Origin: Burkholderia sp.
Lineage (GTDB): Bacteria > Pseudomonadota > Gammaproteobacteria > Burkholderiales > Burkholderiaceae
NCBI GenBank assembly: GCA_040954445.1
Contig: CP144361.1
Span: forward strand, 124,001-188,000
DNA: 64,000 nucleotides
Direction of reading: 5' to 3'
The notes beneath the pieces were generated by a model that had not been told where the DNA came from, made no database searches, and saw only the letters and a program-made list of their open reading frames with translations. Shown here piece by piece: positions 39,316 through 49,857 of the stretch. The first letter of the stretch is position 1. Each line of letters starts with the position of its first letter. A program made the translations under genes and the position numbers.

Positions 39316-40438
39316 GGCATTGTTGCATAAATCGAACGTGAGGACGCCATGGCATCGGACGGGCATAATTCAGGCGATACGAACGGATTGCGGACGAGCG
39401 AGGTCCGCCATGCGGTTGATGACGCCGACGCGAACGGCGATCTCGGTCGCCTGCGCGGCGATGTGACGCGCCCAGAGACAGTGGCCGGTGAGGGTCTTGA
39501 ACCGATACATCGCATTCTCGGCAAGCGATCGCCGGTGGTAGCCACTGTGTTGCTTCCATTCTCGACGACCGTCGAGGGCAATTGCATCAACCGCGCCATT
39601 ACGCCACGCCGCACCGGGCATATCCGCTGGCCAATGAGCGGCACCCTCGCGTGGCGGAATCGAAGGAATAGCACTGCGTGCAGCAATGGCCGCATGGCAT
39701 GGCTTGGTGTCGTAGGCACCGTCACCGCCGATGACATCGATTTGTTCTTCGCGTGGAATCTGGTCGAGCAACTTGGCCAGAGCGTCACCGTCAGCCACAT
39801 TCTGATTCGTCATTAGCGCGGCATGCACTTGACCTGTATTCGCGTTGAGCGCGAGATGGACTTTATGCCACGTGCGCCGCTTCGAGTAGCCGTGCTGGCG
39901 TACCTTCCATTCACCTTCTCCATAGACCTTCAGACCGGTGCTGTCGACAACCAGATGGATCGGTTCATTGTCACGAAGGATCGGCAGTTCGACATCAAGC
40001 GTTTTTGCCCGGCGACAGAGCGTGGTGTAATTCGGCACCGGCAAGCTCGGGAAGGCCAAATCGCGCAGACTTTGGGTGAAACCTTGCAGGGCGCGCAAGG
40101 TCAGTCGATAGACGGTCTTCACGCCAAGTAATGCCTGAATCAGCGTATCGCCGTATACACACGGGCGACCACGTGTGGGTATGGCATCGGGCATTCTGGC
40201 AAGGACGGCTTCATCTATCCATATTGTTACGTTCCCCCGGCTGATCAGGCCTTCATTATAGGCCGCCCAATTCCTGACACGGTAGCGTGCCTTTGGCTCA
40301 CCTTTCTTGTGTATGTCCTTGCGCATTTTCTTGGCAAAAATTAGGCAGTTACTCTGGAATCTGACTTGATAACAGGGGACTGGCCCCGACTGTTGCGCGT
40401 AAACGTGACTAGCTTTCGCTCCATTTATGCAACAACAC
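39316..40438 (-). mobile_element. IS5-family copy nested inside another
   Basis: A 1123-bp element with slightly changed termini (GGCATTGTTGCATAAATC and TTTATGCAACAACAC) inside the 9-bp duplication GCGGTGATG. Confidence 0.96.
39370..40326 (-). CDS. IS5-family transposase, 318 aa, intact
   Basis: A complete frame with the catalytic triad. The upstream part of the element (CTCCTGTTATCAAG-type leader) belongs to the second leader subtype, also seen at 13560, 14040 and 48490. Confidence 0.93.
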   Translation of the reverse strand: MRKDIHKKGEPKARYRVRNWAAYNEGLISRGNVTIWIDEAVLARMPDAIPTRGRPCVYGDTLIQALLGVKTVYRLTLRALQGFTQSLRDLAFPSLPVPNYTTLCRRAKTLDVELPILRDNEPIHLVVDSTGLKVYGEGEWKVRQHGYSKRRTWHKVHLALNANTGQVHAALMTNQNVADGDALAKLLDQIPREEQIDVIGGDGAYDTKPCHAAIAARSAIPSIPPREGAAHWPADMPGAAWRNGAVDAIALDGRREWKQHSGYHRRSLAENAMYRFKTLTGHCLWARHIAAQATEIAVRVGVINRMADLARPQSVRIA

Positions 40439-40845
40439 GCGGTGATGGTGCCTACGACACCAAGCCATGCCATGCGGCCATTGCTGCACGCAGTGCTATT
40501 CCTTCGATTCCGCCACGCGAGGGTGCCGTTCATTGGCCAGCGGATATGCCCGGTGCGGCGTGGCGTAATGGCGCGGTTGATGCAATTGCTCCTGACGGTC
40601 GTCGAGAATGGAAGCAAGAAAGTGGCTACCACCGGCGATCGCTTGCCGAAAATGCGATGTATCGGTTCAAGACCCTCACCGGAAACTGTCTCTGGGCGCG
40701 TCACATCGCCTCGCAGGCGACCGAGGTCTCCGTTCGCGTCGGCGTCATCAACCGTATGGCGGACCTCGCTCGTCTGCAATCCGTTCGTATCGCCTGAAAT
40801 TATCCCGTCGATGCCATTGCGTCCTCACATTTATGCAACAACGCC

Positions 40846-40910
40846 TATTTCATGCATAAACGGACTCGCTATGCAACTTGATTCAAAATCACGCATTACA
40901 AATCAAGCAC
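40846..40910. repeat. Repeat abutting the ispH stop codon
   Basis: TATTTCATGCATAAACGGAC, TCGCTATGCAACTTGATTC, AAAATCACGCATTAC. A similar 65-bp sequence (about 70% by eye) sits against the efp stop at 58850-58914. Its inner part recalls the palindrome arm TTGAT..GTAAT..GTGATTTTGAAT. Confidence 0.5.
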
Positions 40911-41882
40911 TCAGATAGCTAGCATCAGGTTAAGCCCGCGCGGCAGCGGGAACGAGACGTTTTCCTCGATGCCCTCGAGCGCACGGACGTTGCGCACGCC
41001 TAGCTCGCGCAGCCGCGCGATTACGGCCTGCGCCAACACCTCAGGTGCCGAGGCACCGGCCGTCACGCCGATGCGCTTCTTGCCGGCCACCCAGGCCGGA
41101 TTGATCTGGTTCGGGGAGTCGACCATATAGGCTTTTACGCCGCGCTTTTCTGCAACCTCACGCAGCCGGCTAGAGTTCGAGCTATTGGGGCTGCCAACCA
41201 CGATCACTACGTCGCATTGCGGCACCATAAATTTAACCGCGTCCTGGCGGTTTTGCGTGGCGTAGCAAATGTCTTGCTTCTTCGGCTCGCGAATCGTGGG
41301 GAACTTGTTCTTGAGCGCGGCGATGATCTCGACCGCGTCGTCTCCCGATAAGGTAGTCTGCGTGACCAGCGCGACACGCTCTGGATCTGGCAGCTCCAGG
41401 GTGAGTACGTCCTCGACACTCTCGACCAGGTGCATACCGCGCTCGACCTGGCCCATGGTGCCCTCGACCTCTGGGTGGCCCTTATGGCCGATCATTACGA
41501 TATTGACGCCATCTTGACGCATCTTCTCGACCTCAACGTGGACCTTGGTCACAAGCGGGCAAGTGGCGTCATAGATACGCAGGCCGCGCACGTCGGCCTC
41601 GGCGCGCACCGCCTTCGACACGCCGTGGGCGCTGAAAATCACAGTATTTCCGGAAGGTACTTTCTCAAGCTCCTCGACGAAGATCGCGCCTTTCTTCTTG
41701 AGATCCGCAACCACGTACTTGTTGTGTACGATCTCGTGACGCACGTAGATCGGCGAGCCGTGCATTGTGATCGCGCGCTCGACGATCTCGATCGCGCGAT
41801 CGACGCCGGCGCAGAAGCCTCGCGGCTGGGCGAGCAGGATTTCGGCATCAGTCGAGCCGGATAGCGTATCGATAATGCTCAT
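40911..41882 (-). CDS. ispH: 4-hydroxy-3-methylbut-2-enyl diphosphate reductase
   Basis: IspH (LytB) is the last enzyme of the MEP isoprenoid pathway and uses a [4Fe-4S] cluster. The 323-residue protein begins [20 protein letters not shown] and has the first cluster Cys in [16 protein letters not shown]. It also has [10 protein letters not shown], the catalytic [10 protein letters not shown], the second Cys in [25 protein letters not shown] and QTTLSGDD. The third Cys is in [10 protein letters not shown], and [16 protein letters not shown] completes the pattern. ATG 41882 is preferred over an upstream ATG because of the family N-terminus. An FKBP-type gene should precede it and is present only as a damaged remnant. 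The gene is intact. Confidence 0.96.
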   Translation of the reverse strand: MSIIDTLSGSTDAEILLAQPRGFCAGVDRAIEIVERAITMHGSPIYVRHEIVHNKYVVADLKKKGAIFVEELEKVPSGNTVIFSAHGVSKAVRAEADVRGLRIYDATCPLVTKVHVEVEKMRQDGVNIVMIGHKGHPEVEGTMGQVERGMHLVESVEDVLTLELPDPERVALVTQTTLSGDDAVEIIAALKNKFPTIREPKKQDICYATQNRQDAVKFMVPQCDVVIVVGSPNSSNSSRLREVAEKRGVKAYMVDSPNQINPAWVAGKKRIGVTAGASAPEVLAQAVIARLRELGVRNVRALEGIEENVSFPLPRGLNLMLAI

Positions 41883-41884
41883 GG

Positions 41885-42146
41885 TTACAGAATCCCGATG
41901 ATTTTCACTTCGAACGTAATGGTCTGTCCCGCCAGCAGGTGAATGAAGTTCCTCCCCCAAAAGTGGAGGTATCAAACCCCGAAAGTCAAATACAAAAGTG
42001 AGTGTCCTCAGGGAAGGGGAATCCTCTCAAAGAGAGATTGAACTCGATCGGGTCGCCGGGCATGAAATCCTCGCCGACCATTCCGTTCACGCGCAGCGTT
42101 TTCATCGAAACACGCTAGAGTCTCTCTGGATTACGGGGAGACGAAA
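41885..42146 (-). pseudogene. FKBP-type peptidyl-prolyl isomerase remnant
   Basis: Just upstream of ispH the minus strand ends [20 protein letters not shown] and stop, resembling the usual NHPLAGQTLTFEVEI C-terminus of SlpA/FkpB-type isomerases, which commonly precede ispH. Further upstream another piece reads VNGMVGEDFMPGDPIEFN. Between them about 90 bp (41960-42040) of unrelated sequence contains TGA stops. The 5' part is lost at the IS at 42147. Confidence 0.55.
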
Positions 42147-42643
42147 GGCGTTGTTGCATAAATCGAGTGTGAGGACGCAATAGCATCGACGGGCAATTTC
42201 AGGCGATACGAACGGATTGCGGACGAGCGAAGTCCGCCATACCGTTGATGACTCCGACGCGAATGGAGACCTCGGTCGCCTGCGCCTCGATGTGTCGCCT
42301 GCGCCTCGATGTGACGCGCCCAGAGACAGTGGCCGGTGAGGGTCTTGAACCGATACATCGCATTCTCGGCAAGCGATCGCCGGTGGTAGCCACTGTGTTG
42401 CTTCCATTCTCGACGACCGTCACGGGCAATTGCATCAACCGCGCCATTACGCCACGCCGCACCGGGCATATCCGCTGGCCAATGAGCGGCACCCTCGCGT
42501 GGCGGAATCGAAGGAATAGCACTGCGTGCAGCAATGGCCGCATGGCATGGCTTGGTGTCGTAGGCACCGTCACCGCCGATGACATCGATTTGTTCTTCGC
42601 GTGGAATCTGGTCGAGCAACTTGGCCAGAGCGTCACCGTCAGC

Positions 42644-43766
42644 GGCGTTGTTGCATAAATCGAGCGAGATCCGTTGACGTTTACGCGCAATGGTCGCGGG
42701 GCCAGCCTCCTATCAAGTCAGATTCCAGAGTAACTGCCTAATTTTTGCCAAGAAAATGCGCAAGGACATACACAAGAAAGGTGAGCCGAAGGCACGCTAC
42801 CGTGTCAGGAATTGGGCGGCCTATAATGAAGGCCTGATCAGCCGGGGGAACGTAACAATATGGATAGATAAAGCCGTCCTTGCCAGAATGCCCGATGCCA
42901 TACCCACACGTGGTCGCCCGTGTGTATACGGCGATACGCTGATTCAGGCATTACTTGGCGTGAAGACCGTCTATCGACTGACCTTGCGCGCCCTGCAAGG
43001 TTTCACCCAAAGTCTGCGCGATTTTGCCTTCCCGAGCTTGCCGGTGCCGAATTACACCACGCTCTGTCGCCGGGCAAAAACGCTTGATGTCGAACTGCCG
43101 ATCCTTCGTAACAATGAACCGATCCATCTGGTTGTCGACAGCACCGGTCTGAAGGTCTATGGAGAAGGTGAATGGAAGGTGCGCCAGCACGGCTACTCGA
43201 AGCGGCGCACGTGGCGTAAAGTCCATCTCGCGCTCAACGCGAATACAGGTCAAGTGCATGCCGCGCTAATGACGAATCAGAATGTGGCTGACGGTGACGC
43301 TCTGGCCAAGTTGCTCGACCAGATTCCACGCGAAGAACAAATCGATGTCATCGGCGGTGACGGTGCCTACGACACCAAGCCATGCCATGCGGCCATTGCT
43401 GCACGCAGTGCTATTCCTTCGATTCCGCCACGCGAGGGTGCCGCTCATTGGCCAGCGGATATGCCCGGTGCGGCGTGGCGTAATGGCGCGGTTGATGCAA
43501 TTGCCCGTGACGGTCGTCGAGAATGGAAGCAACACAGTGGCTACCACCGGCGATCGCTTGCCGAGAATGCGATGTATCGGTTCAAGACCCTCACCGGCCA
43601 CTGTCTCTGGGCGCGTCACATCGCCGCGCAGGCGACCGAGGTCGCCGTTCGCGTCGGCGTCATCAACCGCATGGCGGACCTCGCTCGTCCGCAATCCGTT
43701 CGTATCGCCTGAATTATGCCCGTCCGATGCCATGGCGTCCTCACGTTCGATTTATGCAACAACGCC
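42644..43766 (+). mobile_element. IS5-family copy nested inside another
   Basis: A complete 1123-bp element with perfect termini, flanked by CCGTCAGC on both sides. Confidence 0.97.
42756..43712 (+). CDS. IS5-family transposase, 318 aa, intact
   Basis: A full frame with the catalytic triad. It differs from the reference by IWIDKAVLARM, LRDFAFPS and ILRNNEPIH, none of them at catalytic positions. Confidence 0.93.
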   Translation: MRKDIHKKGEPKARYRVRNWAAYNEGLISRGNVTIWIDKAVLARMPDAIPTRGRPCVYGDTLIQALLGVKTVYRLTLRALQGFTQSLRDFAFPSLPVPNYTTLCRRAKTLDVELPILRNNEPIHLVVDSTGLKVYGEGEWKVRQHGYSKRRTWRKVHLALNANTGQVHAALMTNQNVADGDALAKLLDQIPREEQIDVIGGDGAYDTKPCHAAIAARSAIPSIPPREGAAHWPADMPGAAWRNGAVDAIARDGRREWKQHSGYHRRSLAENAMYRFKTLTGHCLWARHIAAQATEVAVRVGVINRMADLARPQSVRIA

Positions 43767-44428
43767 CCGTCAGCCACATTCTGATTCGTCATTAGCGCGG
43801 CATGCACTTGACCCGTATTCGCGTTGAGCGCGAGACGGACTTTACGCCACGTGCGCCGCTTCGAGTAGCCGTGCTGGCGCACCTTCCATTCACCTTCTCC
43901 ATAGACCTTCAGACCGGTGCTGTCGACAACCAGATAGATCGGTTCATTGTCACGACGGATCGGCAGTTCGACATCAGGCGTTTTTGCCCGGCGACAGAGC
44001 GTGGTGTAATTCGGCACCGGCAAGCTCGGGAAGGCCAGATCGCGCAGACTTTGGGTGAAACCTTGCAGGGCGCGCAACGTCAGTCGACAAACGGTCTTCA
44101 CGCCAAGTAATGCCTGAATCAGCGTATCGCCGTATAGACACGGGCGACCACGTGTGGGTATGGCATCGGGTATTCTGGCAAGGACGGCTTTATCTATCCA
44201 TATTGTTACGTCCCCCCGGTTGATCAGGCCTTCATTATAGGCCGCCCAATTTCTGACACGGTAGCGTGCCTTCGGCTCACCTTTCTTGTGTATGTCCTTG
44301 CGCATTTTCTTGGCAAAAATTAGGCAGTTACTCTGGAATCTGACTTGATGGGAGGCTGGCCCAGCGACCGTTGCGCGTAAACGTCAACGGATCTCGCTCG
44401 ATTTATGCAACAACGCCGCGAGGACACA

Positions 44429-44917
44429 TTAGGATATGGCCGACGGTGATGCTCTGGCTAAGTTGCTCGACCAGATTCCACGCGAAGAACAAATCGATCT
44501 CATCGGCGGTGATGGTGCCTACGACACCAAGCCATGCCATGCGGCCATTGCTGCACGCAGTGCTATTCCTTCGATTCCGCCACGCGAGGGTGCCGTTCAT
44601 TGGCCAGCGGATATGCCCGGTGCGGCGTGGCGTAATGGCGCGGTTGATGCAATTGCCCTCGACGGTCGTCGAGAATGGAAGCAAGAAAGTGGCTACCATC
44701 GGCGATCGCTTGCCGAGAATGCGATGTATCGGTTCAAGACCTTCACCGGAAACTGTTTCTCGGCGCGTCACATCGACTCGCAGGCGACCGAGGTCTCCGT
44801 TCGCGTCGGCATCATCAACCGTATGGTGGACCTCGCTCGTCCGCAATCCGTTCGTATCGCCTGCAATTATCCCGTCGATGCTATTGCGTCCTCACACTCA
44901 ATTTATGCAACAACGCC
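44429..44917 (+). mobile_element. IS5-family partial copy (C-terminal half)
   Basis: It begins near 44429 (ACATTAGGATATGGCCGACG), matching the [12 protein letters not shown] region, and runs to an intact terminus. The frame stays open (44436-44936) and retains Asp in GGDGAYD and the Glu motif, but has no N-terminal half. Confidence 0.9.
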
Positions 44918-44920
44918 CCT

Positions 44921-45008
44921 CTCAGATGAGAGATGATTTTCAAATTTCAAGATTACAAATTTCGGATTAATAACCAGCAGTGTGTCGTACTTCACTCTGA
45001 AAACCGCC
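44921..45008. repeat. Palindrome half plus adjoining repeated sequence
   Basis: 44921-44970 is the right half of the palindromic repeat (CTCAGATGAGAGATGATTTT to GGATTAATA). It continues as AACCAGCAGTGTGTCGTACT, TCACTCTGAAAACCGCCCC. The same combination occurs at 51908-51976, so the repeated unit extends about 38 bp beyond the palindrome at these two places. Confidence 0.6.
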
Positions 45009-45239
45009 CCGGTTGGCAAAGATGTTGTACTGCAGATTTGAAGCCGCCTGATTTGGCCGTTCAACCCCGTTGCCAAGCCGTTTTCTCCGGAGCGCGCGCC
45101 GGGTCTCTGTTAAAATAACCAACATTGCAGCTTTCCGTCTGTCTGATTGCTCGGCCGCTTCGTGTCCTGAAGGTGCCGCACCGCGCGCGCCCGGCTCGAC
45201 TTGCCCACGAGCTTCCGGACATACCGTGCCCCTTTTTTG
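45009..45239 (+). promoter_or_regulatory. Displaced leader region of tkt
   Basis: This is unique DNA ending CCCCTTTTTT, where the IS at 45240 interrupts it. The sequence resumes at 46362 as CCTTTTTTATCG, 32 bp before tkt. It therefore held the original tkt promoter and leader. A -10-like TAAAAT lies at 45112-45117, without a convincing -35. No coding frame is recognised. Confidence 0.5.
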
Positions 45240-46361
45240 GGCGTTGTTGCATAAATCGAGCGAGATCCGTTGACGTTTACGCGCAACGGTCGCGGGGCCA
45301 GCCTTCTATCAAGTCAGATTCCAGAGTAACTGCCTAATTTTTGCCAAGAAAATGCGCAAGGACATACACAAGAAAGGTGAGCCGAAGGCACGCTACCGTG
45401 TCAGGAATTGGGCGGTTTATAATGAAGGCCTGATCAACCGGGGGGACGTAACAATATGGATAGATGAAGCCGTCCTTGCCAGAATACCCGATGCCATACC
45501 CACACGTGGTCGCCCGTGTCTATACGGCGATACGCTGATTCAGGCATTACTTGGCGTGAAGACCGTCTATCGACTGACGTTGCGCGCCCTGCAAGGTTTC
45601 ACCCAAAGTCTGCGCGATCTGGCCTTCCCGAGCTTGCCGGTGCCGAATTACACCACGCTCTGTCGCCGGGCAAAAACGCCTGATGTCGAACTGCCGATCC
45701 GTCGTGACAATGAACCGATCCATCTGGTTGTCGACAGCACCGGTCTGAAGGTCTATGGAGAAGGTGAATGGAAGGTGCGCCAGCACGGCTACTTGAAGCG
45801 GCGCACGTGGCGTAAAGTCCGTCTCGCGCTCAACGCGAATACGGGTCAAGTGCATGCCGCGCTAATGACGAATCAGAATGTGGCTGACGGTGACGCTCTG
45901 GCCAAGTTGCTCGACCAGATTCCACGCGAAGAACAAATCGATGTCATCGGCGGTGATGGTGCCTACGACACAAAGCCATGCCATGTGGCCATTGCTGCAC
46001 GCAGTGCTATTCCTTCGATTCCGCCACGCGAGGGTGCCGTTCATTGGCTAGCGGATATGCCCGGTGCGGTGCGGCGTAATGGCGCGGTTGATGCAATTGC
46101 CCGTGACGGTCGTCGAGAATGGAAGCAAGACAGTGGCTACCACCGGCGATCGCTTGCCGAGAATGCGATGTATCGGTTCAAGACCCTCACCGGCAACTAT
46201 CTCTGGGCGCGTCACATCGAGGCGCAGGCGACCGAGGTCTCCATTCGCGTCGGCGTCATCAACCGTATGGCGGACCTCGCTCGTCCGCAATCCGTTCGTA
46301 TCGCCTGAAATTATCCCGTCGATGCTATTGCATCCTCACACTCGATTTATGCAACAACGCC
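45240..46361 (+). mobile_element. IS5-family copy in the tkt leader, 8-bp TSD
   Basis: An intact element with CCTTTTTT at 45231-45238 and 46362-46369. It points towards tkt and its end lies 32 bp before the tkt ATG. Confidence 0.96.
45352..46308 (+). CDS. IS5-family transposase, 318 aa, intact frame
   Basis: A complete frame with the catalytic residues. Unusual substitutions include [28 protein letters not shown] and [13 protein letters not shown], so it is the most diverged of the intact copies. Confidence 0.92.
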   Translation: MRKDIHKKGEPKARYRVRNWAVYNEGLINRGDVTIWIDEAVLARIPDAIPTRGRPCLYGDTLIQALLGVKTVYRLTLRALQGFTQSLRDLAFPSLPVPNYTTLCRRAKTPDVELPIRRDNEPIHLVVDSTGLKVYGEGEWKVRQHGYLKRRTWRKVRLALNANTGQVHAALMTNQNVADGDALAKLLDQIPREEQIDVIGGDGAYDTKPCHVAIAARSAIPSIPPREGAVHWLADMPGAVRRNGAVDAIARDGRREWKQDSGYHRRSLAENAMYRFKTLTGNYLWARHIEAQATEVSIRVGVINRMADLARPQSVRIA

Positions 46362-46393
46362 CCTTTTTTATCGACTCGTTCTCCGGACTCGAC

Positions 46394-48415
46394 ATGACGA
46401 CTTCGTCTCCTGCCAACACCTCCCTGATGGCCAACGCGATCCGCGCGCTCGCGATGGATGCCGTCCAGCAAGCGAACTCCGGCCACCCCGGCATGCCGAT
46501 GGGCATGGCCGAAATCGGCGTCGCGTTGTGGTCGCGCCACCTGCGCCACAATCCGACCAACCCGCATTGGGTCGACCGTGACCGCTTCGTGCTATCTAAT
46601 GGCCATGGTTCGATGCTGCTGTACTCGCTGCTGCACCTGACCGGCTACGCGCTGCCGATCGAAGAGCTGAAGAACTTCCGCCAGCTGCATTCTAAGACGC
46701 CAGGCCACCCCGAATACGGTATCACGTCGGGCGTCGAAACCACCACCGGACCACTCGGCCAGGGTCTAGCAAACGCAGTCGGCATCGCGCTCGGCGAGGC
46801 CCTGTTGGCGGCCGAGTTCAACAAGGCCGACACGAAGATCGTCGACCACTATACCTACGTGTTCGTCGGCGACGGCTGCCTGATGGAAGGCATCTCGCAC
46901 GAGGCCTGCTCGCTGGCCGGAACGCTCAAGCTCAACAAGCTGATCGCGCTATACGACGACAACGGCATCTCAATCGATGGCGACGTGGTCAACTGGTTCC
47001 ACGACGACACCCCGAAGCGCTTCGAGGCCTATGGCTGGAACGTGATCCCGGGGGTGAACGGCCATGACGTCGATGCGGTCGACTCGGCCCTAGTGAAGGC
47101 TAAGCAGGCGGATCGACCGACCCTGATCTGCTGCAAAACAATGATCGGCAAGGGAGCGGCCACCAAGGCCGGCGGCCACGCCGTGCACGGCGCGGCGCTC
47201 GGTGCCGAGGAAATCGCCAAGACGCGCGCCGCGCTGGGCTGGAACTGGGAACCCTTCGTGATTCCGCAGGAAGTCTATGCGGCATGGGATGCCAAGGCCG
47301 CCGGGACTAAATTCGAAGCCGACTGGCAGGGCGTATTCGACGCCTACCGCGCCAAGTACCTGGACGAGGCGACTGAATTCGAGCGCCGTTCGGCCAACAA
47401 GCTGCCGGTCGACTGGCCCGAGAAGGCCGCTGCCATCATCGCCAGCACCAACGAACGCGGCGAGACAGTCTCCACCCGCAAAGCCTCGCAGCAAACAATC
47501 GAGGGCCTGGGTGCGGCCTTGCCAGAACTACTCGGCGGCTCGGCCGATCTGACCAGCTCGAACTTCACCAACTGGCAGGCCTCCAAGCCGGTACGTGTCG
47601 GCGAGTACGGCATCCAGTGGGGAAACCACGTCAACTACGGCGTGCGTGAATTCGGCATGAGTGCCGTGATCAACGGCCTAGTCTTGCATGGCGGCTACAA
47701 GCCTTTCGGCGGCACCTTCCTGACTTTCTCCGACTACAGTCGCAACGCGCTGCGCGTGGCTGCGCTGATGAAAGCCCCTTCGATCTTCGTCTTCACTCAC
47801 GATTCGATCGGCCTGGGCGAGGACGGTCCGACCCACCAGCCGATTGAGCACGTCGCCAGCCTGCGCCTGATCCCGAACCTCGATGTCTGGCGCCCAGCCG
47901 ACTCGGTTGAGACGGCGGTGAGCTGGACTGAGGCGATCGCCGCCCAGCGTCCTTCTTGCCTGATCTTCAGCCGACAGAACCTGCAGTTCAACACGCGCAG
48001 CGAAGCGCAGATCGCCAATATCGCCAAGGGCGGCTACGTGTTGCGCGACTGGCAGGAAGATGTTGTCGCGCGCAAGATCATCTTGATCGCGACCGGCTCC
48101 GAGGTCGAGCTGGCGATGAAGGCCGTCGAACCGCTGGCGCAGCAGGGCATCGCCGCGCGTGTAGTGTCGATACCGGCCACCACCGTGTTCGATCGCCAGG
48201 ACGCTGAATACCGCGAGTGCGTGCTGCCGGTCGGCGTGTGCCGCGTAGCGATTGAGGCGGGGGTGAGCGAGTTCTGGCGCAAGTACGTCGGCCTCGATGG
48301 CGGCGTGGTCGGGATCGATACCTTCGGCGAATCAGCACCGACCGGTGTGCTGTTCAAGTACTTCGGCTTCACCGTCGAGAACGTAGTCGAGACGGCGAAG
48401 CAGATGCTTGCCTAA
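46394..48415 (+). CDS. tkt: Transketolase
   Basis: A thiamine-diphosphate enzyme of the pentose phosphate and Calvin-type carbon shuffles, 673 residues, the full family length. It shows [47 protein letters not shown] and the ThDP/Mg motif [23 protein letters not shown]. It also has CKTMIGKGA, the pyrimidine-domain [17 protein letters not shown], and [21 protein letters not shown] 46394 is the family start, but the frame is open further upstream through the IS end, giving a possible alternative start [15 protein letters not shown] in frame. gap follows 326 bp downstream; the pair is conserved in Burkholderiales. Confidence 0.97.
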   Translation: MTTSSPANTSLMANAIRALAMDAVQQANSGHPGMPMGMAEIGVALWSRHLRHNPTNPHWVDRDRFVLSNGHGSMLLYSLLHLTGYALPIEELKNFRQLHSKTPGHPEYGITSGVETTTGPLGQGLANAVGIALGEALLAAEFNKADTKIVDHYTYVFVGDGCLMEGISHEACSLAGTLKLNKLIALYDDNGISIDGDVVNWFHDDTPKRFEAYGWNVIPGVNGHDVDAVDSALVKAKQADRPTLICCKTMIGKGAATKAGGHAVHGAALGAEEIAKTRAALGWNWEPFVIPQEVYAAWDAKAAGTKFEADWQGVFDAYRAKYLDEATEFERRSANKLPVDWPEKAAAIIASTNERGETVSTRKASQQTIEGLGAALPELLGGSADLTSSNFTNWQASKPVRVGEYGIQWGNHVNYGVREFGMSAVINGLVLHGGYKPFGGTFLTFSDYSRNALRVAALMKAPSIFVFTHDSIGLGEDGPTHQPIEHVASLRLIPNLDVWRPADSVETAVSWTEAIAAQRPSCLIFSRQNLQFNTRSEAQIANIAKGGYVLRDWQEDVVARKIILIATGSEVELAMKAVEPLAQQGIAARVVSIPATTVFDRQDAEYRECVLPVGVCRVAIEAGVSEFWRKYVGLDGGVVGIDTFGESAPTGVLFKYFGFTVENVVETAKQMLA

Positions 48416-48429
48416 GAGATATTGGCAGG

Positions 48430-48502
48430 GGCATTGCTGCATAAATCGAGCGAGAGCCGTTAACCGTTTACGCGCAACGGTCATGGGGTCACCCTCCTGT
48501 TA
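48430..48502. repeat. IS left-end fragment fused to a palindrome
   Basis: GGCATTGCTGCATAAATCGA and about 50 more bases of left terminus stop at CCTCCTGTTA, where the palindromic repeat begins. The same junction occurs at 10490-10500. Confidence 0.75.
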
Positions 48503-48616
48503 TTGATCCGTAACTCGTGATTTTGAAAATATAAAATCGTCGCTCATGTCTCATTGTTCCATGTCCCTTACATGAGGGACGGTTTTATAATTTCAAGATC
48601 ATCAATTGCGGATCAA
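48503..48616. repeat. TA-flanked palindromic repeat, complete copy (114 bp)
   Basis: The arms run TTGATCCGTAACTCGTGATT and (right) TCATCAATTGCGGATCAA, with an inner stem CCCTTACATGAGGGAC. TA stands at both edges. It lies in the tkt-gap intergenic region and could act as a terminator-like hairpin, but no U-tract follows. Confidence 0.85.
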
Positions 48617-48658
48617 TAACGTATCACGCTTTATTTGGTGTACCTGTTAGTCTCAGGT

Positions 48659-48693
48659 GCGCGTGCCGCTGCCTCCTCGGGTGCGGCACGCGC
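48659..48693 (+). promoter_or_regulatory. Strong hairpin in the gap leader
   Basis: GCGCGTGCCGC (48659-48669) and GCGGCACGCGC (48683-48693) form a perfect 11-bp stem with a 13-base loop, 48 bp before gap. No T-run follows, so it may be an mRNA-stability or attenuator structure. Ribosome site AGGAGA precedes the gap ATG. Confidence 0.5.
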
Positions 48694-48741
48694 CACCGTG
48701 AAGCTGCCCGAAACGCATTTTTAGCCATCAGGAGATGGACC

Positions 48742-49752
48742 ATGACGATTCGCGTTGCAATCAACGGTTACGGCCGCATCGGTCGCAACACGCTGCGCGT
48801 TTTCTACGAAAACGGCAAGAAGCACGACATCGAGATCGTCGCGATCAACGACCTCGGCGATGCCAAGACCAACGCACACTTGACGCAATACGACACGGCC
48901 CACGGTCGCTTCCCCGGCGAAGTGTCAGTTGAGGGCGACTATCTGATCGTCAACGGCGACCGCATTTGCGTACTGGCCAACCGCAATCCGACCGAACTGC
49001 CGTGGGGCGAGCTTGGCGTCGACGTAGTGTTCGAGTGCACGGGCTTCTTCACCACTAAGGAAAAGGCCAGCGCCCACCTGAAGGGTGGCGCGAAGAAGGT
49101 GATCATCTCCGCACCGGGAGGCAAGGATGTCGACGCCACCATCGTCTACGGCGTCAACCACGACGTGCTGAAAGCCGAACACACCGTGATCTCGAACGCA
49201 TCGTGTACCACCAACTGCCTGGTGCCGCTGGTCAAACCGCTGCACGACAAGATCGGCCTTGAAAACGGCCTGATGACGACGATCCACGCCTACACCAACG
49301 ACCAAGTGCTGACCGACCTATATCACGAGGACCTGCGCCGAGCCCGTTCGGCCACGCATAGCCAGATCCCGACCAAGACCGGCGCGGCCGCCGCAGTTGG
49401 CCTGGTGCTGCCGGAACTAAACGGCAAGCTGGATGGCTACGCGATCCGCGTACCGACCATCAACGTGTCGATCGTTGACCTGTCCTTCATCGCCAAGCTC
49501 GACACCACGGTCGAGGAAGTCAACGCGATCATGAAGGAAGCCTCATGCGGCGCACTCAAGGGCATCCTGGCCTATAACGACCAGCCACTGGTATCAGTCG
49601 ACTTCAACCACAACCCAGCCTCGTCCTCGTTCGATTCGACGCTGACCAAGGTGTCGGGCCGCCTAGTGAAGGTGTCAAGCTGGTACGACAACGAGTGGGG
49701 CTTCTCAAACCGCATGCTGGACACAGCAGTCGCGTTCGCCAACGCTAAGTAA
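48742..49752 (+). CDS. gap: Glyceraldehyde-3-phosphate dehydrogenase, type I
   Basis: A 336-residue NAD-dependent GAPDH of glycolysis/gluconeogenesis. The Rossmann start is [15 protein letters not shown], with Asp in INDLGD favouring NAD. The catalytic Cys lies in [13 protein letters not shown] near residue 156, and the His in [11 protein letters not shown] is followed by [20 protein letters not shown]. Phosphate-binding and C-terminal [17 protein letters not shown] are complete. It has a good Shine-Dalgarno (AGGAGA, 7 bases before ATG). A hairpin resembling a factor-independent terminator follows at 49803-49841. Confidence 0.97.
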   Translation: MTIRVAINGYGRIGRNTLRVFYENGKKHDIEIVAINDLGDAKTNAHLTQYDTAHGRFPGEVSVEGDYLIVNGDRICVLANRNPTELPWGELGVDVVFECTGFFTTKEKASAHLKGGAKKVIISAPGGKDVDATIVYGVNHDVLKAEHTVISNASCTTNCLVPLVKPLHDKIGLENGLMTTIHAYTNDQVLTDLYHEDLRRARSATHSQIPTKTGAAAAVGLVLPELNGKLDGYAIRVPTINVSIVDLSFIAKLDTTVEEVNAIMKEASCGALKGILAYNDQPLVSVDFNHNPASSSFDSTLTKVSGRLVKVSSWYDNEWGFSNRMLDTAVAFANAK

Positions 49753-49802
49753 ATCGGCTCGGGTACGGTCGGCTGGACGTGCTCGGTTCGATTGCGCTCC
49801 GG

Positions 49803-49841
49803 AAAACCTACCTTCGCTCCGCGTATGCGGAGGTGGGTTTG
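49803..49841 (+). terminator. Putative terminator after gap
   Basis: AAACCTACC..CTCCGC pairs with GCGGAG..GGTGGGTTT around a GTAT loop, with one G-T wobble and a small bulge, and is followed by TTTGTTT. Confidence 0.6.
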
Positions 49842-49857
49842 TTTGGGTATTCGGAGC

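Larger units (their letters stand above)
38599..40845 (+). mobile_element. IS5-family copy interrupted by another, 9-bp TSD
   Basis: The host pieces are 38599-39315 and 40448-40845. GCGGTGATG is duplicated at 39307-39315 and 40439-40447. Joining 38709-39315 to 40448-40797 gives exactly 957 nt, so an intact transposase gene was disrupted. The right terminus has lost part of its inner sequence (CCTCACATTTATGC). Confidence 0.93.
42147..44417 (-). mobile_element. IS5-family copy interrupted by another, 8-bp TSD
   Basis: The host pieces are 42147-42643 and 43767-44417. CCGTCAGC is duplicated at 42636-42643 and 43767-43774. A 19-bp tandem duplication (TCGCCTGCGCCTCGATGTG) near 42280 already shifted the host transposase frame. 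Confidence 0.92.

Noticed and set aside
45009..45239. A structured RNA or tRNA in the tkt leader
   Set aside because: I could not fold a tRNA or known RNA motif from it by eye; it is better explained as displaced leader DNA.
46064..48415. A 783-codon frame running from an IS into tkt, and similar long fusions into queA, cobO, cobC and efp
   Set aside because: The native starts are clear from family N-termini. The upstream extensions translate transposase DNA in a wrong frame; only the in-frame MQQR start for tkt is kept as a possibility.
48503..48616. The tkt-gap palindrome as an ordinary factor-independent terminator
   Set aside because: It lacks a T-run and the same sequence recurs at unrelated sites, including inside IS copies, so it is treated as a mobile repeat.
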